NCBI RefSeq assembly: GCF_003605125.1
Contig: NZ_QPQT01000009.1
Span: 1 to 64,000 of the forward strand
Direction of reading: 5' to 3'
DNA from: Shewanella algidipiscicola
GTDB taxonomy: Bacteria > Pseudomonadota > Gammaproteobacteria > Enterobacterales > Shewanellaceae
DNA: 64,000 nucleotides
The notes under the pieces were generated by a model. It saw nothing but the letters and a program-made list of their open reading frames with translations. It was not told the DNA's origin and searched no databases. The translations under genes and the position numbers were made by a program. This document shows, piece after piece, positions 18,256 to 27,644 of this stretch; the stretch's first letter is position 1, and every line of letters begins with the position of its first letter.

Positions 18256-18570
18256 ATGCAGCGACAACGTAACAGCCGCTGGCTTATTGCTTCAGTCACA
18301 TTGGCAAGTATAAGCCTGTGCACCAACAGCTTTGCAGCATCGGATGAGAAACTGCTCAACATGTGTAAAGCATGTCATGGACAGACTGGTCATAATCCGT
18401 TTCCCAGCATTCCCAATCTTGCTCAGCAAAACAGTCAATATATGGTTGAGCAATTAACCGCATTTAAAAACGGCCAACGCCAAGACAAAACCATGAGCAA
18501 AGTCGCCAAGTTATTAACCACTGAACAGATGCAGCAGATGGCGCACTATTTTTCTAAAGGTAAGGATTAA
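18256..18570 (+). CDS. Periplasmic monoheme c-type cytochrome
   Basis: Small electron carrier of 104 residues with a signal peptide (about 1-27, ending TNSFAA) and a single heme motif CKACH near residue 36. A Met in the KTMSK segment is a likely sixth heme ligand. It is similar to a half-module of cytochrome c4/c553. It precedes the molybdoenzyme gene by six bases and resembles the last cytochrome of the same cluster, so it probably takes electrons from the sulfite-oxidising enzyme. Confidence 0.88.
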   Translation: MQRQRNSRWLIASVTLASISLCTNSFAASDEKLLNMCKACHGQTGHNPFPSIPNLAQQNSQYMVEQLTAFKNGQRQDKTMSKVAKLLTTEQMQQMAHYFSKGKD

Positions 18571-18576
18571 ATCACC

Positions 18577-19803
18577 ATGGCAATCGATAGACGTAATTTT
18601 CTTAAAGGGGCGGTAGCCACTTCAGTAACGGCCATGTTGCCAGTCAATTGGGTATTTGCGCAAAACCGTCCAGCAGGCATGGCAGCCATGGATGTGTCTG
18701 CGGTGAAGTGGAGTAAAGTCGACCACCTACCTGAACACTTTAAGGTACTCAATAGCAGCCCGCTTAATGCCTTTCCACCTGAACATCTGCTTGACCCAGC
18801 CACAACGCCATCGGATGTCGCCTTTATTCGCTGGAATGGCCAGATGCCCGACTTCGAGAATATAAATCCCGACACTTGGGAATTTACCGTTGATGGCGAA
18901 TCAATCGAAACGCCTAAAACCTACACCATCGCCGAGTTGAAAAAGAAGTTTAAGACTCATACTCAACAACTGGTGCTCGAATGCGGTGGTAATAGTCGAG
19001 TCAACTTCTATCCTAACGCCAAAGGTAACCAGTGGAGCAACTCGGCCGTCTTTTGCGCTGAGTGGACGGGGGTTTTAGTTAAAGACGTACTAGCCGATTG
19101 TGGCGTAAAAAGTGATGCTGTGTACACGGCACACTATGGCGCCGACAAACACATTAGTGGCAAAGGTGCGGCTATTTCTCGTGGCGTACCGATTGAAGCA
19201 GCCATGAATGAAAACGCCCTTATCGCGTGGGCCATGAACGGCGAAGATATCCCTTACATGCACGGTTACCCGCTGCGTATTGTCTTTGGTGGCCGCCCAG
19301 GCTCGGTATCACAAAAATGTGCTACCGGCATTGGTGTACGCGATCGCGTGCACGATGGTAAAAAGATGGCGGCTCCCGCCTACCAGGTGCCAAAAAATCC
19401 GGTTGCCCCAGGTGAAAAGGTCGACAACAAAGACTTTAAGATCATCGAAGAGATGATTGTTAAGTCCTTAATCACCTCACCACAAACTGGTGGCGAAGTG
19501 GCACTAGGTGACAGCATTGAAGTACGGGGTCATGCTTGGGCTGGCGTGCGTGAAGTGACCAAAGTGGAGGTCAGCTATGACTATGGTACCACTTGGCAAA
19601 GCGCGTCACTCACCAAACCCGCTAACCCAACAGCATGGCAACAATGGGCCATCACACTCAAACTGCCACAAACTGGTTACTACGAAATTTGGGCGCGTGC
19701 TACCGATAGCCAAGGTGATAGCCAGCCTATGGTACAACCCCAGTGGAACCCCAAAGGTTATCTGTTTAACGGTTGCCACCGCATTGCGTTAAGGGTGGGG
19801 TAA
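18577..19803 (+). CDS. Sulfite oxidase-type molybdopterin enzyme (SorA-like)
   Basis: Periplasmic molybdenum enzyme of 408 residues, probably oxidising sulfite to sulfate and passing electrons to cytochrome c. A Tat signal is present (RRNFLKG at residues 5-11). The molybdopterin domain contains the conserved cysteine ligand in LECGGNSR (near 134), and the SUOX-type dimerisation domain occupies about 290-408. Family members usually have CAGN at the cysteine, here CGGN. The three flanking cytochromes support SorAB-like dehydrogenase activity; a SoxC-like role or another S/N-oxide substrate is possible. Its stop overlaps the next start by one base. Confidence 0.9.
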   Translation: MAIDRRNFLKGAVATSVTAMLPVNWVFAQNRPAGMAAMDVSAVKWSKVDHLPEHFKVLNSSPLNAFPPEHLLDPATTPSDVAFIRWNGQMPDFENINPDTWEFTVDGESIETPKTYTIAELKKKFKTHTQQLVLECGGNSRVNFYPNAKGNQWSNSAVFCAEWTGVLVKDVLADCGVKSDAVYTAHYGADKHISGKGAAISRGVPIEAAMNENALIAWAMNGEDIPYMHGYPLRIVFGGRPGSVSQKCATGIGVRDRVHDGKKMAAPAYQVPKNPVAPGEKVDNKDFKIIEEMIVKSLITSPQTGGEVALGDSIEVRGHAWAGVREVTKVEVSYDYGTTWQSASLTKPANPTAWQQWAITLKLPQTGYYEIWARATDSQGDSQPMVQPQWNPKGYLFNGCHRIALRVG

Positions 19804-20192
19804 TGAGAAAACACTTAGTTGCGGCAGCACTAATATTGGCAAATGCGCCTGCACTTGCGGCTGACTCGCCAAAGGTGGCCACTTATCCGGTGGATACCGA
19901 AACAGGATTAATCATGGCTCCGGGTTGGGAGATGGTAAGGGATCAGTGTAACGCCTGTCACACCAGTCATATTATCCCGCAAAATCCCGGTAGCAGAGCC
20001 GTGTGGCGCGAGACCATTGAATGGATGATAGACACTCAAGGGTTATGGGATCTGTCAGACACCTGGGATCCTGTGCTCGATTACCTGTCGACTTACTATA
20101 ACGAGACTGGTATCGACATGCAGATCTTTAGGCGTAAACCGTTAGATCCTGAGCTGATGCCCCCCATGCCAACGGCTAAAGGAGACCACTGA
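19803..20192 (+). CDS. SorB-like monoheme cytochrome c subunit
   Basis: Probable heme subunit of the sulfite dehydrogenase, 129 residues. It has a signal peptide (about 1-20, ending PALAA) and one heme motif CNACH near residue 50. The rest is short and rich in Trp and Asp, as in SorB. The start at 19803 follows AGGGTGGGG and overlaps the molybdoenzyme stop (TAATG). The stop overlaps the next start (TGATG), so the three genes are translationally coupled. Confidence 0.85.
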   Translation: MRKHLVAAALILANAPALAADSPKVATYPVDTETGLIMAPGWEMVRDQCNACHTSHIIPQNPGSRAVWRETIEWMIDTQGLWDLSDTWDPVLDYLSTYYNETGIDMQIFRRKPLDPELMPPMPTAKGDH

Positions 20193-20590
20193 TGAAACGT
20201 TTATTTGTGAGCCTTGGCCTCATCGCTGCACTGCTATTTGCCGCTATTGTCAGCGGCAATGAGCGCCGAGAGTTCAACCAAACGATCGAAAATATGGGGC
20301 TAAAGATAAGCCCTAGTACCTTGGCATATTCGGCCGATGTTGAGCAGGGAAAACAGCTAGCCTCGACTCGCTGTATCGCTTGCCATGGCGCGACTATGCT
20401 TAAGCTGATGCCAAGCTACCCCATGCTAGAAGGGCAAAAAGCCGCTTACCTGTTTAAACAACTGGTGGCGTTTAAGCACGGCGAGCGCAGCAACCCGATT
20501 ATGCAAGGGCAAGCTGCCATGCTGTCAGAGCAGCAGATGAAAGATGTGGCGCTGTACTACTCGCAGCAACCAACACTTACACTGCGCTAA
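20192..20590 (+). CDS. Monoheme c-type cytochrome, third of the cluster
   Basis: Periplasmic c-type cytochrome of 132 residues. It has an N-terminal signal or anchor (about 1-23) and the heme motif CIACH near residue 66; a Met in NPIMQGQAAM is a likely axial ligand. It is similar to the first cytochrome of the cluster, as both share an AYLFKQLVAFKHGER-like segment, which suggests duplication. It is coupled to SorB by a TGATG overlap. A perfect palindrome that probably ends the operon follows the stop. Confidence 0.87.
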   Translation: MKRLFVSLGLIAALLFAAIVSGNERREFNQTIENMGLKISPSTLAYSADVEQGKQLASTRCIACHGATMLKLMPSYPMLEGQKAAYLFKQLVAFKHGERSNPIMQGQAAMLSEQQMKDVALYYSQQPTLTLR

Positions 20591-20596
20591 AATTAT

Positions 20597-20624
20597 ATAA
20601 GGCTCGCAGCGCTGCGAGCCTTAT
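20597..20624. terminator. Perfect 28-base palindrome ending the sulfite dehydrogenase operon
   Basis: ATAAGGCTCGCAGC (20597-20610) is immediately followed by its reverse complement (20611-20624). It lies six bases after the last cytochrome stop. The T-tract is short, so the terminator call rests on stem strength and position. Confidence 0.6.
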
Positions 20625-21126
20625 CGATGAATGCATATCTGGGCGACGCCATCAAGGCCCGCCCATTGTTTTGAGTCCTCCCCAAACAAGTTCCAAAGTC
20701 TAACGTTAACAAAAACCGGCCAGCTTGCCCGAGCGCGAGTAATCGCCGACTCTGTGATCGATGACATTGAAAATGCTGAGCATACGGTCACAATAACAGA
20801 TCAACTTGAAGACAATTTAGTATGGGCTGATATACTCTAGCGGCTCATATTCAAGCGCTCGGTTTTGCCTCACAGTAAAACGCTAACCAAGCGCTGTTAA
20901 GTTGCACTTAACCCACAAAATTGATACACAGCATTGCAAACACTGTGCTTATGCCCCGCTGTCACGAACGCGAGAAAAATAGGCAGATAAGGTTCGAACA
21001 ATCACCATGGCACTATTTGCAGTGATATTAAGGGGTTGTGGCACAAGTTGAGCAACCCTAATGAGCCGTTACTTGATATTCACAAAGCCGATTTTTAATC
21101 TGGCAACTGACTTTAAAGGATCTAGC
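20625..21126. other. Intergenic region upstream of hemL
   Basis: About 500 bases without a convincing gene. A 69-codon open frame at 20631-20840 lacks a ribosome-binding site and recognisable features. Close to hemL, GGGTTG (21033-21038) and CAACCC (21053-21058) form an inverted repeat with a 14-base spacer that could be a leader hairpin or operator. Confidence 0.4.
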
Positions 21127-22413
21127 ATGACCCGCTCTGAAACCCTATTTGAACAGGCTAAAAAAACCATTCCTGGTGGCGTTAACTCGCCAGTACGTGC
21201 CTTTAACGGTGTCGGTGGTTCGCCACTGTTTATCGAAAAAGCGGACGGTGCTTATATTTATGATGCCGATGGCAAAGCCTATATCGATTATGTTGGCTCT
21301 TGGGGACCGATGATTTTAGGTCACAACCATCCAAAAATTCGGGCCGCGGTATTGGCCGCTGTGGAAAATGGCTTGTCATTTGGTGCACCGACTGAACTTG
21401 AAGTGCGCATGGCTGAAAAAGTGATCGAGATGGTGCCATCTATGGAACAAGTCCGTATGGTGAGCTCAGGAACTGAAGCGACTATGAGCGCCATTCGTCT
21501 GGCACGTGGCTTTACCAACCGCGATAAGATCATGAAGTTTGAAGGCTGCTATCACGGCCACGCGGACTGCCTACTGGTTAAAGCGGGGTCTGGCGCTCTG
21601 ACGCTGGGTCAGCCAAGCTCACCGGGTATCCCTGAAGACTTTGCTAAGCACACCTTAACCGCCGTTTATAACGAACTTGAATCGGTTAAAACGCTGTTTG
21701 AACAGTATCCAGAAGAGATCTCGTGCATCATTCTTGAGCCAGTAGCAGGCAACATGAACTGCATTCCGCCAATCCCTGGTTTCCTTGAGGGTCTTCGTGC
21801 CCTGTGTGACCAATACGGTGCGCTACTGATCATCGACGAAGTCATGACAGGTTTCCGTGTATCGAAAAGCGGGGCTCAAGGCCACTACGGGATCACGCCT
21901 GATCTCACTACCTTAGGTAAAGTGATTGGCGGCGGCATGCCAGTAGGCGCTTTCGGTGGCCGTAAAGATGTGATGCAGTTTATCGCACCAACGGGCCCAG
22001 TTTATCAAGCCGGTACCCTGTCTGGTAACCCTATTGCCATGTCAGCGGGTCTTGCGCAGATGGAAGCACTTTGTGAAGAGGGTCTTTACGAAGCGCTTGC
22101 CGATAAAACAAAACGTGTTGCCGAAGGCTTTAAAGCAGCGGCCAACAAACATGGTATTCCACTGAGTATCAACTATGTTGGCGGTATGTTTGGCTTGTTC
22201 TTCACTGACGAAGAGAAAGTCACACGTTTCGATCAAGTCACTCAGTGTGATGCTAAGGCCTTCCCAGAGTTTTACCATGGCATGTTAGATGAAGGTGTAT
22301 ATCTAGCGCCAAGCGCCTATGAAGCAGGCTTTTTGTCTATGGCTCATGGCGACAAAGAGATTGAAGCAACGCTTGCCGCTGCCGATCGCGTGTTTGCCAA
22401 AATGGCTAAATAG
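21127..22413 (+). CDS. hemL: Glutamate-1-semialdehyde 2,1-aminomutase
   Basis: PLP-dependent enzyme that converts glutamate-1-semialdehyde to 5-aminolevulinate in the C5 heme pathway. The 428-residue protein shows the family start [19 protein letters not shown], the phosphate-binding [11 protein letters not shown], the CYHGH block, the DEVMTGFR stretch and the PLP-lysine segment [17 protein letters not shown]. The start at 21127 has AAGGA six bases upstream; an in-frame ATG at 21061 adds 22 unrelated residues. It is a single gene followed by a strong terminator. Confidence 0.97.
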   Translation: MTRSETLFEQAKKTIPGGVNSPVRAFNGVGGSPLFIEKADGAYIYDADGKAYIDYVGSWGPMILGHNHPKIRAAVLAAVENGLSFGAPTELEVRMAEKVIEMVPSMEQVRMVSSGTEATMSAIRLARGFTNRDKIMKFEGCYHGHADCLLVKAGSGALTLGQPSSPGIPEDFAKHTLTAVYNELESVKTLFEQYPEEISCIILEPVAGNMNCIPPIPGFLEGLRALCDQYGALLIIDEVMTGFRVSKSGAQGHYGITPDLTTLGKVIGGGMPVGAFGGRKDVMQFIAPTGPVYQAGTLSGNPIAMSAGLAQMEALCEEGLYEALADKTKRVAEGFKAAANKHGIPLSINYVGGMFGLFFTDEEKVTRFDQVTQCDAKAFPEFYHGMLDEGVYLAPSAYEAGFLSMAHGDKEIEATLAAADRVFAKMAK

Positions 22414-22450
22414 CCCCAGCGTTAAGCAGTAGCGATAACGCGCACGCATA

Positions 22451-22485
22451 ACATAAAAAGAGGACCTAGTGTCCTCTTTTTATGT
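22451..22485. terminator. Terminator after hemL
   Basis: A 15-bp perfect stem, ACATAAAAAGAGGAC (22451-22465) with GTCCTCTTTTTATGT (22471-22485), and a five-base loop. Confidence 0.9.
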
Positions 22486-22832
22486 ATCTCCCCGTTGCCA
22501 TAATGTGCCCGCCACGCTAAGCCGATAAAGTCACATAAAATGAGTAATCCCATAATAAAGCAGAAGCTAATGCTAACGGATGTTCAACGGCTAAAAAATA
22601 GTTAAATCATCTACCAAAAGCAGCAATATTAGCAGAACCTACACAACTCACCCCGAAAAACCCAAGACTCATCACAGTTTTACTGCAAAATTAGACTAAG
22701 GTAACACTTGCCTATTCCACTTTCCTATGGTCAGATCGCCAGCTACCACAACAACCTTAATATAACCTTGATTTTAAATCTGCATTCTCACCCCGTTGAG
22801 GCGCGGACTTAAGTCGGCTGTAGGACCAATGT
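22486..22832. other. Intergenic region upstream of nhaD
   Basis: About 350 bases between the hemL terminator and the antiporter start. It is AT-rich and holds no recognisable gene, repeat or operator. AGGA at 22822-22825 is the likely ribosome-binding site for the ATG at 22833. Confidence 0.4.
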
Positions 22833-24080
22833 ATGCTCGACATTTTCCTGATAACCCTTGCTGTGCTAGCGCTATTAAGTATCATTTTTGAAGAGGTCAC
22901 CCATCTTAACAAAGCCAAAACCACCCTGTTTTTTGGCTGTATAGCCTGGATAACCCTGTTTGTTGCCGCAAACGATGTCGACCACCAGCGCTTAATTGCC
23001 CAAGAGCTTAATCACAACCTATTAGAAATCGCCACCTTATGGCTGTTCCTCATGTCGACGATGACCTTTGTGGCTTATCTCAATGCCAAAGGCATGATCC
23101 AAGTCTTAGTACAAAAGTTATTTCCACAGCAGGTATCGGTGCGCATGCTGATGATCTTAGTGGCCTTGTTCTCGCTGGTGTTGTCGGCCATTTGTGATAA
23201 CGTCACCGCCACCTTGGTTTCACTCGGATTATTAACCACCTTTCAACTTGAAAGCCAGATGAAACGCCGCATGTCGGTATTGATCATCTTTGCAGTCAAC
23301 TCAGGCGGTGTCGCATTAATCACAGGCGATGTCACCACCTTGATGATCTTCCTCGCGGGCCATGTGCATATCTCACAGCTACTGGTGCTGTTTATCCCTG
23401 CCGCGGTGAGTGTCATGTTACTGGCAGTGTTGTTCTCGCTTAAAGCCGAAGGCCGCGTGAGCACCACACCAATAAAACGTCAGTACAGCTACATTGATGT
23501 GCTGATCGCTGTTATTTTTCTCATCACCATCATATTAACCATGGTGCTGAATATCTTGTTTGGTATTCCGCCGGTATTGACTTTCCTGTCGGGTTTGTCA
23601 GTGATGTTTTTAGTGGGCACCACCTCACGCAGTAATAAAGAGGAGTTACAGATCCTCGAATATATTCGTCAGGTCGAATTCGATACCCTACTGTTTTTCC
23701 TCGGCATATTATTATTGGTGGGCATGCTTAAAGAGATTGGCACCTTGCATCTACTCACCGAGGTGTATGCCAAATTTGATCCCAATATCTCTAACTTTGT
23801 CACAGGTATAGGCTCTGCGCTGCTCGATAACGTGCCGTTAACGGCCGCATTACTGAAAGCCGAGCCCGTGCTGACCACCCCCGAATGGTTAGGCCTCACC
23901 TATTCTGTTGGGGTTGGCGGCTCATTACTGGTCATTGGTAGCGCGGCGGGCATCATCGCCATGAGCAAGGTCAAAGAGCTGACCTTTGTGGCCTATTTAA
24001 AATATGTCCCTGCACTCATGCTGTGTTATACCTGCGGTTACGGCTTAACCTTATTCCTAGCCTACGAGTTTTTTGGCTAA
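22833..24080 (+). CDS. nhaD: NhaD-type sodium:proton antiporter
   Basis: Inner-membrane Na+/H+ antiporter of the ion transporter superfamily, 415 residues, with about 11 hydrophobic segments along its length. The family's conserved polar membrane motifs are present: SAICDNVTATL near residue 120, NSGGVALITGDVTTLMI near 160, and LLDNVPLTAALL near 335. NhaD proteins are typical of marine and halophilic bacteria and help salt and alkali tolerance. It is monocistronic and ends at a strong terminator. Confidence 0.93.
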   Translation: MLDIFLITLAVLALLSIIFEEVTHLNKAKTTLFFGCIAWITLFVAANDVDHQRLIAQELNHNLLEIATLWLFLMSTMTFVAYLNAKGMIQVLVQKLFPQQVSVRMLMILVALFSLVLSAICDNVTATLVSLGLLTTFQLESQMKRRMSVLIIFAVNSGGVALITGDVTTLMIFLAGHVHISQLLVLFIPAAVSVMLLAVLFSLKAEGRVSTTPIKRQYSYIDVLIAVIFLITIILTMVLNILFGIPPVLTFLSGLSVMFLVGTTSRSNKEELQILEYIRQVEFDTLLFFLGILLLVGMLKEIGTLHLLTEVYAKFDPNISNFVTGIGSALLDNVPLTAALLKAEPVLTTPEWLGLTYSVGVGGSLLVIGSAAGIIAMSKVKELTFVAYLKYVPALMLCYTCGYGLTLFLAYEFFG

Positions 24081-24105
24081 AGCGCCCAAGCTATCCTTAC
24101 CACTT

Positions 24106-24137
24106 AAAAATGCGATGAGCCTGCTCATCGCATTTTT
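24106..24137. terminator. Terminator after nhaD
   Basis: A 15-bp stem AAAAATGCGATGAGC (24106-24120) with GCTCATCGCATTTTT (24123-24137), 25 bases past the stop. Confidence 0.9.
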
Positions 24138-24443
24138 ATTTAACTCAGCCTATCGTTATCCGTCGCCTTCTATTACAAACCCGCTTTACTACCAGTCATC
24201 TTGATTAAAAACCACCTAGATTAAAAGTCATCAGCGATGACCTACCCGCTTTATTAAAAGCCACTTCATTGCAAGCCAGCGCAATTTTAAGATAAGCAGC
24301 ACCAACTTAGTTGATGGTTATCACGGCATGAGACCCAAACTGCCTCTCGATGAATAGTCCCCAGCATAGAGTCAACTGAAGGGATTGGGTTACTGCGACC
24401 AAAAGCATATACAGCCAAAAATTTACCATAAGCGAATCTCACT

Positions 24444-24608
24444 ATGCCTTTGTCTAAGGAAGCCTTTAAAACCATCCACCAGCTCGCTAAGTCAGGGAGT
24501 GTTGCGGTTGCAGCCCAATAACTCATGCCAAAGGCAGAGGGCAAGCGCTCAAGCTCGGCAACCTATGAGGCTCTGACCACAGACCTAAGCGGCACCTGTG
24601 ATACTTAA
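24444..24608 (+). pseudogene. Possible remnant of a LysR-type regulator DNA-binding domain
   Basis: The frame from the ATG at 24444 reads FKTIHQLAKSGSVAVAAQ, which resembles the first helix-turn-helix half of LysR regulators. It then hits a stop at 24519. Beyond the stop the same frame continues with SSSATYEALTTDL, reminiscent of the recognition helix, up to a second stop at 24606. No effector domain follows. The surrounding 675-base gap between the nhaD and gspB terminators otherwise holds nothing recognisable. The call rests only on visual similarity over about 40 residues. Confidence 0.35.
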
Positions 24609-24667
24609 GCGATAGCCATTGAGTGAGTCGGGTTGAGTCTACGGTCAAAAAACCATGAGTCAGTAAT

Positions 24668-24708
24668 AAAAAGGCCATGCCTTCTGTATCAGAAGACATG
24701 GCCTTTTT
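24668..24708. terminator. Two-tier terminator between the gap and gspB
   Basis: An outer 12-bp stem AAAAAGGCCATG (24668-24679) with CATGGCCTTTTT (24697-24708) encloses an inner stem CTTCT/AGAAG (24681-24685 with 24691-24695). It can end gspB transcripts on the minus strand. Confidence 0.9.
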
Positions 24709-24755
24709 TATGCGCTTTTTTATGAATAAGAACAGATCAATTAAGAACAGAACAA

Positions 24756-25763
24756 TCAAATGGCGGGGACTTTAAACTCGGTGCCAGCCACTTCAAGCAC
24801 CACATCGCGAGGTCTTATCTCGACGATGCGTAATACGCCGCCAATCATATCTCCTTGCTGTAATTCGGCGCCATCGACATTAAGCCAGCGGTTATCAGGG
24901 CTACTGGCATAAACATGGGCCAAAATTGTAAACTCAGGGACCTGTAGCTGCACACCTGCCGGTAACTGCCCATATTTAGGTAGTGTATCGGCGCTAGGCT
25001 CAGGAATAGGATCAAGCTTAGGCTCGGTCACTGGCGTTGCCACCGCCTTATCTATCTCTACTGCTTTTAATGCCGCCTCAAAGGCCGCGAGTAAATTATC
25101 GCTTGGCGGCTCACTTTGACTCACTGTTGCATTGCGCGCCTGTGCGTTGGTTGCGTTGCTAAAGCCCACATCTTTAGCAGCTTCATCGACTTGTGCCTGC
25201 AGTGAATTAAGCAAGTCTTGACCACGTTGATTACTATTCGCGCCTAAAATGATGGGCTCTTGTGCATCGTAATCTGTCACTTCGGTTGCCATGGCGATGG
25301 TGCGCGATCCCTGCGCCAAATTAGGTCGCTCACTGATAGGTACTGGCTGCGCTTGATAATCCATAGGCCGTGCTATGGGTACAGGCAATGCGACTTTTCC
25401 CGCCAGCTGCACATTTGGGCTCGACGGCTGAGTACCGACGGACACATCGGCTTGTGGGCTAGGATTAGCTTGTGGGCTGCGACTGACCTTAGGGGGCGAC
25501 ATTGACGCTAGCGCATCAGGCTGTCGTGTCACTGAGCGCTCCGGTAACGGCGCCTTAAAGGCACTTTGGCGTAGCGGGCTGGCACTACTAAGCAACCATG
25601 CCGCCAATACTGCTAACCCCAGCAGAGTGGCAAACAGCGCCCACTTCAATCCAAGGTGACGAGTACGGTTCATCGCCTGATATTGAGCACGCGGGGTAAT
25701 AATTGCATCCAGAGGCTGCTCTTGCTGTTTCGCCCGCATCACGGCATCGAGTAAAATAGACAT
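24756..25763 (-). CDS. gspB: General secretion pathway protein B (GspB/ExeB-like)
   Basis: Partner of the GspA ATPase; in Aeromonas the ExeAB complex helps insert the type II secretin through peptidoglycan. The 335-residue product has a short cytoplasmic start (MSILLDAVMRAKQQEQ), one membrane span at about 40-60, and a long Pro/Ser/Gln-rich periplasmic linker. A conserved C-terminal GspB domain (about 270-335) contains ILAHVYASSPDNRWLNVDG and LQQGDMIGGV. Its start overlaps the gspA stop (TGATG), so the two genes are translationally coupled. Confidence 0.92.
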   Translation of the reverse strand: MSILLDAVMRAKQQEQPLDAIITPRAQYQAMNRTRHLGLKWALFATLLGLAVLAAWLLSSASPLRQSAFKAPLPERSVTRQPDALASMSPPKVSRSPQANPSPQADVSVGTQPSSPNVQLAGKVALPVPIARPMDYQAQPVPISERPNLAQGSRTIAMATEVTDYDAQEPIILGANSNQRGQDLLNSLQAQVDEAAKDVGFSNATNAQARNATVSQSEPPSDNLLAAFEAALKAVEIDKAVATPVTEPKLDPIPEPSADTLPKYGQLPAGVQLQVPEFTILAHVYASSPDNRWLNVDGAELQQGDMIGGVLRIVEIRPRDVVLEVAGTEFKVPAI

Positions 25764-27478
25764 CAGTAGCGCCCCCCACTTTCTTGCAGCCGCGGCCCTT
25801 GGTCACTCAAGTAAAGATTAAGCTGCACTAAGGTTTGGCTGCCGGCAATGGCATCGGCCCGTAAACCATGCTGGCGTTGAAACGCCCGCAGCGCCTGCTC
25901 TAACTCATCGTCAAATTGGTTAACCAAACGCGGAGATTTTTGTTGGATATGTGCCAGCGCATTTTCAAGCCATTGCACCTGCGCAATTGGCGCGCCGCGA
26001 CCTATCTCTTTAGGCTGGTAACTGGGCGCCTGCCATAAAATTTCGAAGGTGCCACTGAAATGGCGAGTAAACCAAGCTCTGTCGACCCACAATTGCTGCT
26101 CGCCCAGTTGCAACAACAGTTGCTCACCTTGGCGCGACACCACAGTGCCATAAAATGGTTGCTGATTTTCATCTTGCAGATACACCACCGCAGGGTAGTT
26201 TAACCGTAGCAGCGAAAACCAGTTACCTTGTTGCTGAAAACAATCGAGCCCTTGTTGCTGCGCCGACTGACAAGCCGTTAAGCCGATATAGGGCGACTTG
26301 CCCCACAAGCCTAAAATACTGGCGTAGGCGCTATCTATGTTGCGGCTCTGCTCTATAGCTTGACGCAAAATCTGTTGACTGGCGCTCAGTTGCGCCGACT
26401 TAGGCGCGCTCATGCTATCAAGGTCATCTGACGGTTGAGGAATCGCCCCCCAATCGCCTGAGCGCTCGCGCTGCGCCACTTGATTAGGCATCTGACTCGC
26501 TGAAGCGCCCGCACCTGAACTTAGCGCAGCACTGGAATTGGTACTCGGCTCTGCAACCAGATTAAGCTCGCCACGCTCATCAGTGTGGTTAAATAGATAA
26601 AATGCCCCCGCAAAGGTGAATACCACGGCGGCGGCCGCTGCCGTAGGCCAAAAAAGCGATCGCGACTTAACCTCTTCGCCGAGCACTTCCGTTGCCGCTG
26701 TGCGCACCATGTTGGCATCAATCGGCACCTTAGATTGCGCGTAACCGGCCATCAAGGCGCGCTCACACAACAGATTAATCAACCGCGGAATACCGCCACT
26801 GTATTGATGCAAGGCTTTGATTGCACTGCGATGAAACAAAGGCTCATGCCGCCCCGCTACCTGCAATCTGTGCTGCACGTACAAGGCAATCTCTTGCTGA
26901 GTCAAAGGCAATAAGTGATAACGGGCGGTGATGCGCTGGGCTAATTGACGTAACTCTTGGCGTTTAAGTAGTTGCTGCAGCTCTGGCTGACCAATCAAAA
27001 TGACTTGTAATAGTTTTTTAGTGTCAGTTTCGAGATTGGTTAACAGACGCAGCTGCTCAAGAACTTCGGCGCGCAGATGCTGCGCTTCATCAATGATCAT
27101 CACGGTATTACGTCCGCGTTCATGGTTCGCCAATAAAAACTGGCTTATTTTATCGGTAAGCTGCTTAAGACTCGGCTCGGGGCCATATTCGATATTCAAT
27201 GCATCGCACAAGGTGGCTAACAACTCTAACTCGGTTAGCGAAGGATTAAGAATAAAGGCGGTGTCGGTATTGTCCGGTAACTGATTGAGCAAGGTACGCG
27301 ATACCGTGGTTTTTCCTGTGCCAACTTCGCCCGTAAGCAGTACAAAGCCCCCCGTCTCACCTAGGCCGTAGGTCAAATGCGCCAACGCCTCACGATGACG
27401 GTCACTTAGAAACAGATAATGCGGGTTGGGTGCAATAGAAAATGGGTTATCGTTAAGTCCATAAAACGCTTTGTACAT
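25763..27478 (-). CDS. gspA: General secretion pathway AAA ATPase GspA (ExeA-like) with peptidoglycan-binding domain
   Basis: ATPase that with GspB assembles the type II secretion outer-membrane secretin. The 571-residue protein begins MYKAFYGLNDNPFSIAPNP, typical of ExeA. It has a Walker A motif GEVGTGKTT (near 49-57), Walker B VMIIDEAQ (near 130), a membrane span at about 275-295 and a C-terminal peptidoglycan-binding domain (about 505-560). I start at 27478; the frame is open 21 codons further, but those residues do not fit the family. It is divergent from cca. No other gsp gene is in the window. Confidence 0.93.
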   Translation of the reverse strand: MYKAFYGLNDNPFSIAPNPHYLFLSDRHREALAHLTYGLGETGGFVLLTGEVGTGKTTVSRTLLNQLPDNTDTAFILNPSLTELELLATLCDALNIEYGPEPSLKQLTDKISQFLLANHERGRNTVMIIDEAQHLRAEVLEQLRLLTNLETDTKKLLQVILIGQPELQQLLKRQELRQLAQRITARYHLLPLTQQEIALYVQHRLQVAGRHEPLFHRSAIKALHQYSGGIPRLINLLCERALMAGYAQSKVPIDANMVRTAATEVLGEEVKSRSLFWPTAAAAAVVFTFAGAFYLFNHTDERGELNLVAEPSTNSSAALSSGAGASASQMPNQVAQRERSGDWGAIPQPSDDLDSMSAPKSAQLSASQQILRQAIEQSRNIDSAYASILGLWGKSPYIGLTACQSAQQQGLDCFQQQGNWFSLLRLNYPAVVYLQDENQQPFYGTVVSRQGEQLLLQLGEQQLWVDRAWFTRHFSGTFEILWQAPSYQPKEIGRGAPIAQVQWLENALAHIQQKSPRLVNQFDDELEQALRAFQRQHGLRADAIAGSQTLVQLNLYLSDQGPRLQESGGRY

Positions 27479-27644
27479 GCAGGCTGTAGTCCCAAAAAAT
27501 AATTGACACTCCAAACTAATCTTTAGCCGATCCATTGTCAAAAATTAGCCTAAAATATTTGCGTGCCGCCGCATTGCAAACAGTACAATCACGCCTCGTT
27601 AGCATGATAAGCTAGAGGCAAAGTAAGCAAAGAGACTCTAACTG

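Noticed and set aside
20631..20840. Plus-strand frame of 69 codons after the sulfite dehydrogenase operon
   Set aside because: It has no ribosome-binding site, begins directly after the palindromic terminator and shows no recognisable domain.
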